Part shown: positions 1 to 5,638 of the stretch, in pieces
Layout of the letters: every line of letters starts with the position of its first letter
Position numbering within the stretch: position 1 is the stretch's first letter
From: Pseudobutyrivibrio sp.
Lineage (GTDB): Bacteria; Bacillota_A; Clostridia; Lachnospirales; Lachnospiraceae
DNA length: 5,652 bases
NCBI GenBank assembly: GCA_024691465.1
Contig: JAILNO010000213.1
Coordinates: forward strand, 1 to 5,652
Reading direction: 5' to 3'
Notes under the pieces: generated by a model
Seen by the model: the letters and a program-made list of their open reading frames with translations, nothing else
Databases searched by the model: none
What the model was told of the DNA's origin: nothing
Translations under genes and position numbers: made by a program

Positions 1-9
1 GAAGTTTAG
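1..9 (+). CDS. Probable 3' end of dnaK (last two codons and stop)
   Basis: In frame 1 the window opens with GAA GTT TAG, which reads Glu-Val-stop. The next complete gene is dnaJ, and in Firmicutes dnaK usually lies directly upstream of dnaJ (hrcA-grpE-dnaK-dnaJ order). DnaK proteins commonly end in an acidic tail, and a terminal Glu-Val fits that. Only three codons are visible, so the identity rests on gene order and not on sequence. The stop codon overlaps the first base of a perfect inverted repeat, as expected at the end of a gene. Confidence 0.4.
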   Translation, partial: EV

Positions 10-40
10 AATTGAATAATTCATCAGAATTATTCAATTC
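9..40. repeat. Perfect 14-bp inverted repeat just after the upstream stop codon
   Basis: The arm GAATTGAATAATTC (9-22) is exactly complementary to GAATTATTCAATTC (27-40), with a 4-base loop (ATCA). As RNA it would form a long but AT-rich hairpin. No run of T follows the right arm (GTATATGG comes next), so it is not a standard intrinsic terminator. It may protect the 3' end of the upstream mRNA from exonucleases or mark a processing point. The structure is seen directly; the role is inference. Confidence 0.6.
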
Positions 41-46
41 GTATAT

Positions 47-83
47 GGCAGGATTTTCTGAGTGAAGCGATGAAAATCATGTC
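47..83. repeat. Second inverted repeat of the dnaK-dnaJ spacer
   Basis: GATTTTC (52-58) and GAAAATC (72-78) are perfect complements around a 13-base loop containing GAGTGAAGCGA. After one mismatch (51/79) pairing continues outward for four more pairs (47-50 with 80-83, one of them G-T). The outer part shares bases 82-83 with the next hairpin, so the two would compete. No T run follows. The loop word looks like part of a dispersed intergenic element, but that cannot be judged from one copy. Confidence 0.45.
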
Positions 84-96
84 TTGCAAAGCAAGA
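82..96. repeat. Short perfect hairpin (6-bp stem, AAA loop)
   Basis: TCTTGC (82-87) pairs with GCAAGA (91-96) across the loop AAA. It ends at the exact base before the next inverted repeat begins (97), so the two stems could stack coaxially. On its own it is small and could be chance, but its place in a tight series of hairpins makes it worth recording. Confidence 0.4.
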
Positions 97-130
97 TTAA
101 AGAGCACAATTCCTATTTTGTGCTCTTTAA
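97..130 (+). terminator. Terminator-like hairpin upstream of dnaJ, with a weak U tail
   Basis: TTAAAGAGCACAA (97-109) is perfectly complementary to TTGTGCTCTTTAA (118-130), giving a 13-bp stem with an 8-base loop. The GC-bearing core (GAGCAC/GTGCTC) followed by TTT resembles the other terminators in the window, but the U run has only three bases and is part of the stem. I infer partial termination or an RNA-processing structure between dnaK and dnaJ, giving dnaJ less mRNA than dnaK. No CIRCE operator (TTAGCACTC-N9-GAGTGCTAA) is present, so HrcA control, if any, acts further upstream. Confidence 0.5.
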
Positions 131-163
131 CCGTATGTAAAGATAATAGAGGATTAATAAATA

Positions 164-1333
164 ATGGCAGATAAACGAGATTACTATGAGGTCCTTGGAG
201 TATCTAAGACAGCCTCAGATAGTGAGCTAAAAAGTGCATACAGAAAGCTTGCAAAGAAGTATCATCCTGATATGAATCCAGGCGATGCTGAGGCTGAGAA
301 GAAATTCAAGGAAGCATCAGAGGCTTATGCAGTTCTTTCAGATGCAGATAAGAGACGCCAGTATGATCAGTTCGGACATGCAGCCTTTGAGAATGGCGGT
401 GGAGGAGCTGGTGGTTTTGACTTCTCTGGTATGGATTTTGGCGATATTTTTGGAGATATATTTGGAAGCTTCTTCGGAGGTGGCGGCGGTGGTCGTACAT
501 CTAATGGACCTATGCGCGGTGCTAACTTGCGTGCCTCAGTTCATATTACTTTTGAGGAAGCGGCTTTTGGTTGTGAGAAAGAATTAGAGATAGTACTTAA
601 GGATGAATGTGCTAATTGTCATGGCACAGGCGCTAAGCCTGGTACAAGCAAGCGTACTTGCCCTAAGTGCGGCGGTAAGGGACGTGTTGTGGTTACTCAG
701 CAGTCTTTATTTGGTATGGTTCAGAATGTTACCACTTGTCCAGACTGTGGAGGTACAGGTGAGGTCATCGATACTCCATGTCCAGAGTGTAACGGTACTG
801 GCTATGTAGCCCGCAAGAAGAAGATTTCTGTTTCAATTCCTGCAGGTATTGATAATGGACAGAGTGTTCGTATTAGAGAGAAGGGTGAGCCAGGTCGAAA
901 TGGTGGTCCTAGAGGAGACTTACTTGTAGAAGTTATTGTCTCTTCTCACCCTATATTCCAGCGTCGTGACATGGATATATACTCATCAGCACCTATATCA
1001 TTTGCGCAGGCAGCCTTAGGTGGCGAGGTTATTATCGATACTCTCGATGGTAAGGTATCATATGAGGTTAAGCCAGGTACACAGACTGATACACAGATTA
1101 GATTCAAGGGCAAGGGTATTCCTTCACTCCGCAATAAGAATCTTAGGGGTGATCATTACATCACTCTTATTGTGCAAGTTCCTACTAGCCTTTCTAAGGA
1201 GGCTAAGGAAGCACTTCGCGCATACGATAAGCTTACAGGTGATACTACAACTGGAGGTCCTAAGACTGTTAAGCCTGAGAAGAAGAAAAAGGGCTTTGCT
1301 GATAAAATAAAAGATGCAATAGATGATTTATAA
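164..1333 (+). CDS. dnaJ: Chaperone protein DnaJ (Hsp40, type I)
   Basis: Cytosolic co-chaperone that delivers unfolded proteins to DnaK and stimulates its ATPase; GrpE is the usual third partner. At 389 residues it has the normal full length and every expected part. The J domain spans about 5-70 with HPD at 34-36. A Gly/Phe-rich linker covers about 71-112 and includes repeated DIFG words. Four zinc-binding CxxCxGxG motifs lie at 149-156, 166-173, 192-199 and 206-213, enough to bind two zinc ions. The C-terminal substrate-binding domains run from about 217 to 340, followed by a Lys-rich tail. The start at 164 ([12 protein letters not shown]) matches the family and has AGAGGA at 148-153, ten bases upstream. 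No good promoter with a complete leader lies in the spacer, so transcription probably comes from the dnaK side through a hairpin-rich leader. Nothing is truncated or missing. Confidence 0.97.
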   Translation: MADKRDYYEVLGVSKTASDSELKSAYRKLAKKYHPDMNPGDAEAEKKFKEASEAYAVLSDADKRRQYDQFGHAAFENGGGGAGGFDFSGMDFGDIFGDIFGSFFGGGGGGRTSNGPMRGANLRASVHITFEEAAFGCEKELEIVLKDECANCHGTGAKPGTSKRTCPKCGGKGRVVVTQQSLFGMVQNVTTCPDCGGTGEVIDTPCPECNGTGYVARKKKISVSIPAGIDNGQSVRIREKGEPGRNGGPRGDLLVEVIVSSHPIFQRRDMDIYSSAPISFAQAALGGEVIIDTLDGKVSYEVKPGTQTDTQIRFKGKGIPSLRNKNLRGDHYITLIVQVPTSLSKEAKEALRAYDKLTGDTTTGGPKTVKPEKKKKGFADKIKDAIDDL

Positions 1334-1368
1334 ATGATTGTTTTTGCACATTTTCATAGTGAGAATAC

Positions 1369-1398
1369 TTGAAGATGAAAACCAGATAGGTGTAAAAT
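1369..1398 (+). promoter_or_regulatory. Candidate sigma-A promoter for galT
   Basis: TTGAAG (1369-1374) and TAAAAT (1393-1398) match the -35 and -10 consensus at 4 of 6 and 5 of 6 positions, with an 18-bp spacer. The predicted start is near 1405, inside the left arm of the terminator at 1400-1432. RNA made from here would lack part of that arm and so would not form the full terminator, while readthrough RNA from dnaJ would. The match is moderate and AT-rich DNA produces such boxes by chance. Confidence 0.4.
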
Positions 1399-1399
1399 A

Positions 1400-1432
1400 G
1401 TTTCCAGAGAGAAATCTTTGGAAACTTTTTTT
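1400..1432 (+). terminator. Rho-independent terminator after dnaJ
   Basis: An 11-bp stem (1400-1410 with 1415-1425, one G-U pair) is capped by a GAAA tetraloop (1411-1414) and followed by seven T (1426-1432). The outer arms are GTTTCCA and TGGAAAC. It lies 67 bp after the dnaJ stop and just ahead of the galT ribosome binding site, so it most likely ends the chaperone transcript. A regulatory role as a galT attenuator cannot be excluded. Confidence 0.85.
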
Positions 1433-1449
1433 ATTTATCGGGAGGAACT

Positions 1450-2943
1450 ATGCTTCAGGAAAGTATTAAGAAATTAGTTCAATATGGTATTGATACAGGT
1501 CTTACACCTGAATCAGAGAGGATTTACACAACTAATCTATTGCTAGAGTGCATGAAGGAGGATGAGTATACTGACCCTGATTGTGATCTTAGCAATATAG
1601 TACTTGAGGATGTACTTAAGGATTTGTTAGATGAAGCTGTTAAGAGAGGTATTATTGAGGATTCTATTACCTATAGGGACCTGTTTGATACTAAGCTAAT
1701 GAATCAGTTATGTCCTAGACCATCTCAGGTTATTAATACTTTTAATGCAATCTACGATAGCAAAGGAGCTGAGGCTGCCACAGATTATTTCTATAACCTA
1801 AGCCGTAGTTCTGACTATATTCGCACATATAGAGTTAAGAAGGATCTTAAGTGGACCACAGATACTGATTACGGAACTTTGGATATCACAGTTAACTTAT
1901 CTAAGCCAGAGAAGGATCCTAAGGCTATAGCTGCAGCTAAGAATGCTAAGCAGTCAGCCTATCCTAAATGCCAGTTATGTATGGAGAATGAGGGATACGC
2001 AGGCAGGACTAATCATCCAGCCAGAGAGAATCATAGAATCATTCCTATAACTATCAATAACAGCCAGTGGGGCTTCCAGTATAGTCCTTACGTGTATTAC
2101 AATGAGCACTGTATAGTATTTAATGGTGAACATACACCTATGAAGATAGAGAGAGCTACTTTTGTTAAGCTATTTGATTTCATCAAGCTCTTTCCTCATT
2201 ATTTCTTAGGAAGTAATGCAGACCTACCAATTGTAGGAGGATCTATCCTAAGCCATGACCATTTCCAGGGTGGTCATTATACATTTGCTATGGAGAAAGC
2301 TCCTATAATTCAGGATTTTACTGTAAAAGGATACGAGGACGTCAGAGCTGGTATAGTTAAGTGGCCATTATCTGTTATTAGACTACAGTGCAAGGATGAG
2401 AAGCGAATTATAGATTTGGCAGAGCATATCCTTAACAAGTGGAGGGACTACACTGATGAGGCAGCATATATATATGCTGAGACTGATGGAGAGAAGCACA
2501 ACACAATCACACCTATAGCCCGTAAACGTGGCGAGTTGTTCGAGCTAGATCTGGCTCTCAGGAATAATATTACTACAGAGGAACATCCTCTTGGTGTATA
2601 TCATCCACATGCTCATCTGCACCATATTAAGAAGGAGAATATAGGCTTGATTGAGGTAATGGGCCTAGCTGTTCTTCCTAGTAGATTAAAGGGTGAGATG
2701 GAGGAGCTTGCTGACTATATAGTTAATCATAAGGATATAAGAGCTAACGATAATCTTGCTAAGCACGCCGATTGGGTTGATGAATTCAGCAAGAGATATA
2801 ATAATATAGATGAAAGCAATGTTAATGATATCTTACAGCAGGAAATAGGCAAAGTTTTCTGTGAAGTCCTTGAGTGTGCAGGGGTATTTAAGTGCAATAA
2901 GGAAGGAATAGAGGGATTTAACAGATTTATAGCTGAATTATAG
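1450..2943 (+). CDS. galT: UDP-glucose--hexose-1-phosphate uridylyltransferase, class II (GalT)
   Basis: Cytosolic Leloir-pathway enzyme that moves UMP from UDP-glucose to galactose-1-phosphate, giving UDP-galactose and glucose-1-phosphate. At 497 residues it has the length of the Firmicutes class II family; class I enzymes have about 350. Visible family marks are LCPRPSQV (87-94), a CQLC pair (174-177), GGSILSHDHFQGG (263-275) and a His-rich YHPHAHLHH (384-392). HDHFQ (269-273) has the same H-x-H-x-Q spacing as the class I HPHPQ active site, so it is the likely uridylylation site; that equivalence is inference. The start has GGGAGG (1440-1445) just upstream at short spacing and gives a family-like N terminus (MLQESIKKLVQYG). 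Terminators lie on both sides and no galK or galE is in the window, so it seems to be expressed alone. The frame is intact. Confidence 0.95.
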   Translation: MLQESIKKLVQYGIDTGLTPESERIYTTNLLLECMKEDEYTDPDCDLSNIVLEDVLKDLLDEAVKRGIIEDSITYRDLFDTKLMNQLCPRPSQVINTFNAIYDSKGAEAATDYFYNLSRSSDYIRTYRVKKDLKWTTDTDYGTLDITVNLSKPEKDPKAIAAAKNAKQSAYPKCQLCMENEGYAGRTNHPARENHRIIPITINNSQWGFQYSPYVYYNEHCIVFNGEHTPMKIERATFVKLFDFIKLFPHYFLGSNADLPIVGGSILSHDHFQGGHYTFAMEKAPIIQDFTVKGYEDVRAGIVKWPLSVIRLQCKDEKRIIDLAEHILNKWRDYTDEAAYIYAETDGEKHNTITPIARKRGELFELDLALRNNITTEEHPLGVYHPHAHLHHIKKENIGLIEVMGLAVLPSRLKGEMEELADYIVNHKDIRANDNLAKHADWVDEFSKRYNNIDESNVNDILQQEIGKVFCEVLECAGVFKCNKEGIEGFNRFIAEL

Positions 2944-2949
2944 CGTATT

Positions 2950-2988
2950 AATGAGCAACATTATTCAAAATAGCGTTGCTCATTTTTT
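2950..2988 (+). terminator. Rho-independent terminator after galT
   Basis: ATGAGCAAC (2951-2959) is perfectly complementary to GTTGCTCAT (2975-2983), with one more A-T pair outside (2950/2984), a 15-base loop and a T run at 2983-2988. It begins seven bases after the galT stop. Its left arm contains an ATG at 2951 in frame with the following gene, which can mislead start-site prediction. Its right arm contains the likely -35 box of the next gene. Confidence 0.85.
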
Positions 2989-3004
2989 GTTATGCGACTA
3001 TAAT
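2976..3004 (+). promoter_or_regulatory. Candidate sigma-A promoter of the GGDEF gene
   Basis: A perfect -10 box TATAAT sits at 2999-3004, 17 bp after TTGCTC (2976-2981), a weak -35 matching only the TTG. With -10 at its usual -12 to -7 position, the first transcribed base would be about 3011, the A of the preferred ATG. That would give a leaderless mRNA, in line with the absence of a Shine-Dalgarno sequence. The -35 is within the right arm of the galT terminator. Confidence 0.55.
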
Positions 3005-3010
3005 AGACTC

Positions 3011-4072
3011 ATGCTTTTTAGAAAAATTCCATTTGATGAACTTAATAATTTCTACCAAGCTAAGTTTGATTATTATAGAATTGTCAGTGCTTTTTCAGCT
3101 ATATTGATGGCGATATTGGAGATGTCTTATTTTATCTCTGATTGTCAGTTGTTCGGACGTATAGCCTACGAGACGATCATTCCTAGATTTTCTATTGTGG
3201 TACCTCTAGCGATATTCTTAATTCTATATCCTAGAATTAAGAGCTATAAGGCAGGGGCCTGGCTTTATTATCTCATGCCTCATGCATCTATGTGGTGTAC
3301 CATTTGGACTATTTTTTACTTAGATAATAAGGATTATGCTAGAGAGGGATTTATCATTATGCATTTCGCATTCCTGGCGATAGGTCTTGCTATGCCTTTG
3401 ATTTATCACATCCCTTTTCATGCATTATTAATTGCTAATATAGTTATTTCTAATACATTTAATCATTACGATAGTTATCAGCAGATGATTACTTTAGCTC
3501 TTCCTATATTCGTAGGAGTATGCGTAATGCATTATATTCTGGAGAATTCATATGCCGATCATTATCTTACTCTTAAGCAGTTAGAGCTCAGTTTTATCAC
3601 TGATCAGCTTACAGGGGCTAAGAATAGATATATTCTTAAGGATTTGGTAGACAATGATACAGAGAGGTTAGAAACTACTAGCCCTATGTGTATTGCTATG
3701 CTTGATATAGATCATTTCAAACAGGTTAATGATACATATGGTCATGCAACCGGTGATATGATCCTCTGTAATGTTAGTAAGCGTATCATGACTAATCTAT
3801 TTGATGATGATACTGTCATCAGATGGGGCGGTGAGGAGTTCGTTATTCTCCTTAATGACTATAATTATGATAAGGCTTATGAATTCTGTGATAAGCTCAG
3901 ACAAGAGATAGAGGCGGAAGATAATGGAGTGTGTCCTATCACTATTTCTATAGGACTTAGCGAGTATGATCCTAGTGATACATATCATGATGCAATTAAT
4001 AAGTCTGATAAGGCACTCTATAAAGCTAAGGAAAATGGACGCAACCAGGTGGTTAAATATACTGATTTATAA
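3011..4072 (+). CDS. Membrane-anchored diguanylate cyclase (GGDEF domain protein)
   Basis: Predicted to join two GTP into the second messenger cyclic di-GMP. With the start at 3011 the protein has 353 residues. The N-terminal part (to about 180) holds roughly six hydrophobic segments, near 22-42, 58-74, 82-104, 113-132, 135-151 and 159-177, forming a membrane sensor that I cannot match to a named family. The GGDEF domain follows from about 195: TDQLTGAKNR (197-206), LDIDHFKQVND (231-241) with metal-binding D232 and nucleotide-binding N240, the active-site GGEEF (273-277), and ALYKAKENGRN (335-345). Catalytic residues look intact, so activity is expected. The inhibitory I-site RxxD is missing: the four positions read FDDD (264-267). 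The frame extends upstream to an ATG at 2951, but that ATG is in the galT terminator and has no ribosome binding site. The 3011 start also lacks one but fits the TATAAT box. Terminators flank the gene, so it is monocistronic. Confidence 0.88.
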   Translation: MLFRKIPFDELNNFYQAKFDYYRIVSAFSAILMAILEMSYFISDCQLFGRIAYETIIPRFSIVVPLAIFLILYPRIKSYKAGAWLYYLMPHASMWCTIWTIFYLDNKDYAREGFIIMHFAFLAIGLAMPLIYHIPFHALLIANIVISNTFNHYDSYQQMITLALPIFVGVCVMHYILENSYADHYLTLKQLELSFITDQLTGAKNRYILKDLVDNDTERLETTSPMCIAMLDIDHFKQVNDTYGHATGDMILCNVSKRIMTNLFDDDTVIRWGGEEFVILLNDYNYDKAYEFCDKLRQEIEAEDNGVCPITISIGLSEYDPSDTYHDAINKSDKALYKAKENGRNQVVKYTDL

Positions 4073-4075
4073 TAT

Positions 4076-4101
4076 AAGCTCTCCGAAAGGGGAGCTTTTT
4101 T
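4076..4101 (+). terminator. Rho-independent terminator after the GGDEF gene
   Basis: AAGCTCTCC (4076-4084) pairs with GGGGAGCTT (4089-4097), with one G-U pair, around a GAAA tetraloop (4085-4088). A T run extends through 4101. It begins three bases after the stop codon. This is the most GC-rich and compact terminator in the window and shares the GAAA loop with the one after dnaJ. Confidence 0.93.
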
Positions 4102-4106
4102 ATGTC

Positions 4107-4129
4107 CAGAATATTTTCAGGATATTCTG
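4107..4129. repeat. 8-bp inverted repeat upstream of the VTC gene
   Basis: CAGAATAT (4107-4114) and ATATTCTG (4122-4129) are perfect complements separated by 7 bases. The repeat follows the terminator by five bases and lies about 95 bp before the VTC start. It could be an operator for a dimeric regulator of the downstream operon or a weak back-up terminator, since T-rich sequence follows. I could not identify a convincing -35/-10 pair between here and 4222, though the operon must have a promoter somewhere in this spacer. Confidence 0.35.
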
Positions 4130-4210
4130 TTATTCTTTTGATTCCATTCACGTAACAATCACTTTCAATTATTAAATTAATACCATAGACAAGGCAAACT
4201 CTAACACGTA

Positions 4211-4216
4211 AGGAGG
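4211..4216 (+). promoter_or_regulatory. Strong Shine-Dalgarno site of the VTC gene
   Basis: AGGAGG, complementary to the 16S rRNA 3' end over its whole length, lies six bases before the ATG at 4223. It fixes the start of the gene and suggests high translation, in contrast to the GGDEF gene upstream, which has no such site. Confidence 0.9.
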
Positions 4217-4222
4217 AGCGCT

Positions 4223-4918
4223 ATGGGACAGATTCAGAAAGTTTTTAATCGATATGAAAAGAAATTCCTATTAGATGAAATTACATATAACCAATTCAAA
4301 AAGGAACTGGATGATTACATGCTTGAGGATGAATATGGATTACATACCATCAGAAACATCTATTATGATACACCAAATAATGAATTAATTAGGACTTCAA
4401 TTGAAGGACCTAAGTATAAAGAGAAGTTCAGAGTCAGATGTTATGGCAAACCATCATACGATAGCATGTGCTTCTTGGAAATCAAGAAGAAATATAGAGG
4501 CCTGGTAAATAAGAGAAGGGTAGCCATTCCAATGGAGGAAGCAGAAAGCTACCTCATACATGGAAAGGAACCTTCTAATCCTAATCAGATATTTAAGGAA
4601 ATTGATTATTTCTTCAGCCATTATCCATTAGAGCCTAAGAGATACATAGCATATGACAGAATAGCAATGTATGGGATAGAAGATCCTGAGTTTAGAGTTA
4701 CTTTTGATATCAATATTAGAAGTAGGGACTATAACTTAACCTTATATAGCGATAATGGAAATGACTATTTGCTGGATGAAGGAATGAGACTAATGGAAGT
4801 AAAGATATCAGATGCAATGCCATTGTGGTTTGCGAGACTTTTATCTAAATATGAAATTTATCCTACATCATTTTCTAAGTACGGTAACTTTTATAAAAGA
4901 CAATTGAAGGAAGCATAG
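4223..4918 (+). CDS. VTC-domain polyphosphate polymerase family protein
   Basis: Stand-alone VTC domain of 231 residues, related to the catalytic domain of yeast Vtc4, which makes polyphosphate from ATP inside a basic tunnel. The charged residues typical of the fold are present: RYEKKF (10-15), YYDTP (47-51), KEKFRVR (66-72), EIKKK (86-90), KRR (97-99), YDR (144-146), FRVTFD (157-162), the acidic metal-binding position in MEVKI (191-195), and the late FSKYG (217-221). With both the basic set and the MEVK glutamate kept, catalysis is plausible, although polymerase activity of bacterial members is family inference. It has no signal peptide or membrane segment, unlike the eukaryotic complex, so it probably acts in the cytosol, perhaps at the membrane through the DUF4956 protein encoded 26 bp downstream. 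It is the first gene of an apparent operon. Confidence 0.87.
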   Translation: MGQIQKVFNRYEKKFLLDEITYNQFKKELDDYMLEDEYGLHTIRNIYYDTPNNELIRTSIEGPKYKEKFRVRCYGKPSYDSMCFLEIKKKYRGLVNKRRVAIPMEEAESYLIHGKEPSNPNQIFKEIDYFFSHYPLEPKRYIAYDRIAMYGIEDPEFRVTFDINIRSRDYNLTLYSDNGNDYLLDEGMRLMEVKISDAMPLWFARLLSKYEIYPTSFSKYGNFYKRQLKEA

Positions 4919-4944
4919 TTTGGTATTAGCAAAGGAGTAAGAGT

Positions 4945-5637
4945 ATGGAAGCGATTTTAACAGCATTATCTACTAGTACAACAGATTCACAAATAACTAG
5001 TCAAATGGCAGTTTTATATTCAATGGCAGCGGGTATCTTGGGATTACTTATATCTTATACATATATTAAGACAAGTAATCGTATATCGAAGAATTTCGCA
5101 AGAACTCTAATTACATTACCGATTCTGGTATGTGTAGTACTTATGGTGGTTAATGGTAACTTTGGAACATCAATTGCAGTACTTGGTGCCTTCTCATTGG
5201 TTAGATTCAGATCTCTTCAGGGAAGCTCAAGAGATATTAGTTTTATATTCTTTAGTATGACTATTGGTATCGTATGCGCAGTTGGAGAGTTAGGACTTGC
5301 TGCTGTTCTTACAGCACTTATATGCTTAGTTCACTTCATCCTCTGGGCAACCAAGTATGGCACATCTTCTGCGGCTGAAAAGGACCTTAGAGTTACTATT
5401 CCAGAGAACTTAGATTACAGTGATATATTCGATGATCTATTTGCTAAATATACTACAGAGAATAGGCAGATTGCAGTGAGAACTACCAATATGGGCTCAA
5501 TGTATGAAATCAACTATCGAGTAAAGCTTAAGGATGATTGTGATGAAAAGAAATTCTTAGATGAAATTAGAATGAGAAATGGAAATCTCACAGTTGTATG
5601 TGGTCGTTGTGATGTGAATGAAGCGGAGGAATTATAA
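4945..5637 (+). CDS. DUF4956 domain membrane protein
   Basis: Polytopic membrane protein of 230 residues whose biochemical role is not known. Hydrophobic segments lie near 22-41, 54-70, 97-114 and 116-135. Between the second and third is a highly patterned stretch, GNFGTSIAVLGAFSLVRFRS (71-90), followed by GSSRDI (93-98), which is the conserved signature of the DUF4956 family. After about residue 140 comes a soluble, charged domain of about 90 residues that probably faces the cytosol. AAAGGAG at 4931-4937, seven bases before the ATG, supports the start. It follows the VTC gene by 26 bp and precedes the next start codon by one base after its stop, so the three are almost certainly co-transcribed. 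By context it may anchor the VTC enzyme or move its product, as membrane subunits do in the yeast VTC complex; this is inference. Confidence 0.87.
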   Translation: MEAILTALSTSTTDSQITSQMAVLYSMAAGILGLLISYTYIKTSNRISKNFARTLITLPILVCVVLMVVNGNFGTSIAVLGAFSLVRFRSLQGSSRDISFIFFSMTIGIVCAVGELGLAAVLTALICLVHFILWATKYGTSSAAEKDLRVTIPENLDYSDIFDDLFAKYTTENRQIAVRTTNMGSMYEINYRVKLKDDCDEKKFLDEIRMRNGNLTVVCGRCDVNEAEEL

Positions 5638-5638
5638 T

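Noticed and set aside
118..147. TTGTGC and GATAAT as a dnaJ promoter
   Set aside because: Transcription would start near 154, just after the ribosome binding site at 148-153, so the message would lack it; the -35 also lies in a hairpin arm.
306..500. - strand open frame opposite dnaJ
   Set aside because: Antisense to the J domain and Gly/Phe region, with no ribosome binding site or recognisable domain.
285..587. + strand open frame of about 100 codons inside dnaJ
   Set aside because: It lies in another frame of a fully conserved dnaJ, has no family-like motifs, and is a by-product of the Gly-rich coding bias.
603..809. + strand open frame of Cys/Val-rich composition in dnaJ
   Set aside because: Frame-shifted reading of the zinc-finger region; the dnaJ frame explains this DNA fully.
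946..1134. - strand open frame opposite the dnaJ C-terminal domain
   Set aside because: Antisense shadow with no independent support.
1020..1310. + strand open frame overlapping the end of dnaJ
   Set aside because: Out-of-frame reading of dnaJ; low-complexity Leu/Arg-rich product.
1333..1449. Riboswitch or T-box ahead of galT
   Set aside because: The 116-bp spacer is too short and has only the terminator hairpin, with no conserved leader motifs.
3797..3988. - strand open frame opposite the GGDEF motif region
   Set aside because: Antisense to a conserved catalytic domain, Ile-rich, with no start signals.
3966..4175. + strand open frame running from the end of the GGDEF gene past its terminator
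   Set aside because: It crosses a strong intrinsic terminator (4076-4101), has no ribosome binding site, and starts inside a real gene.
4149..4211. Two copies of CACGTAA (4149-4155 and 4205-4211)
   Set aside because: Seven-base repeats 56 bp apart are expected by chance often enough; the second overlaps the ribosome binding site and there is no further similarity around them.
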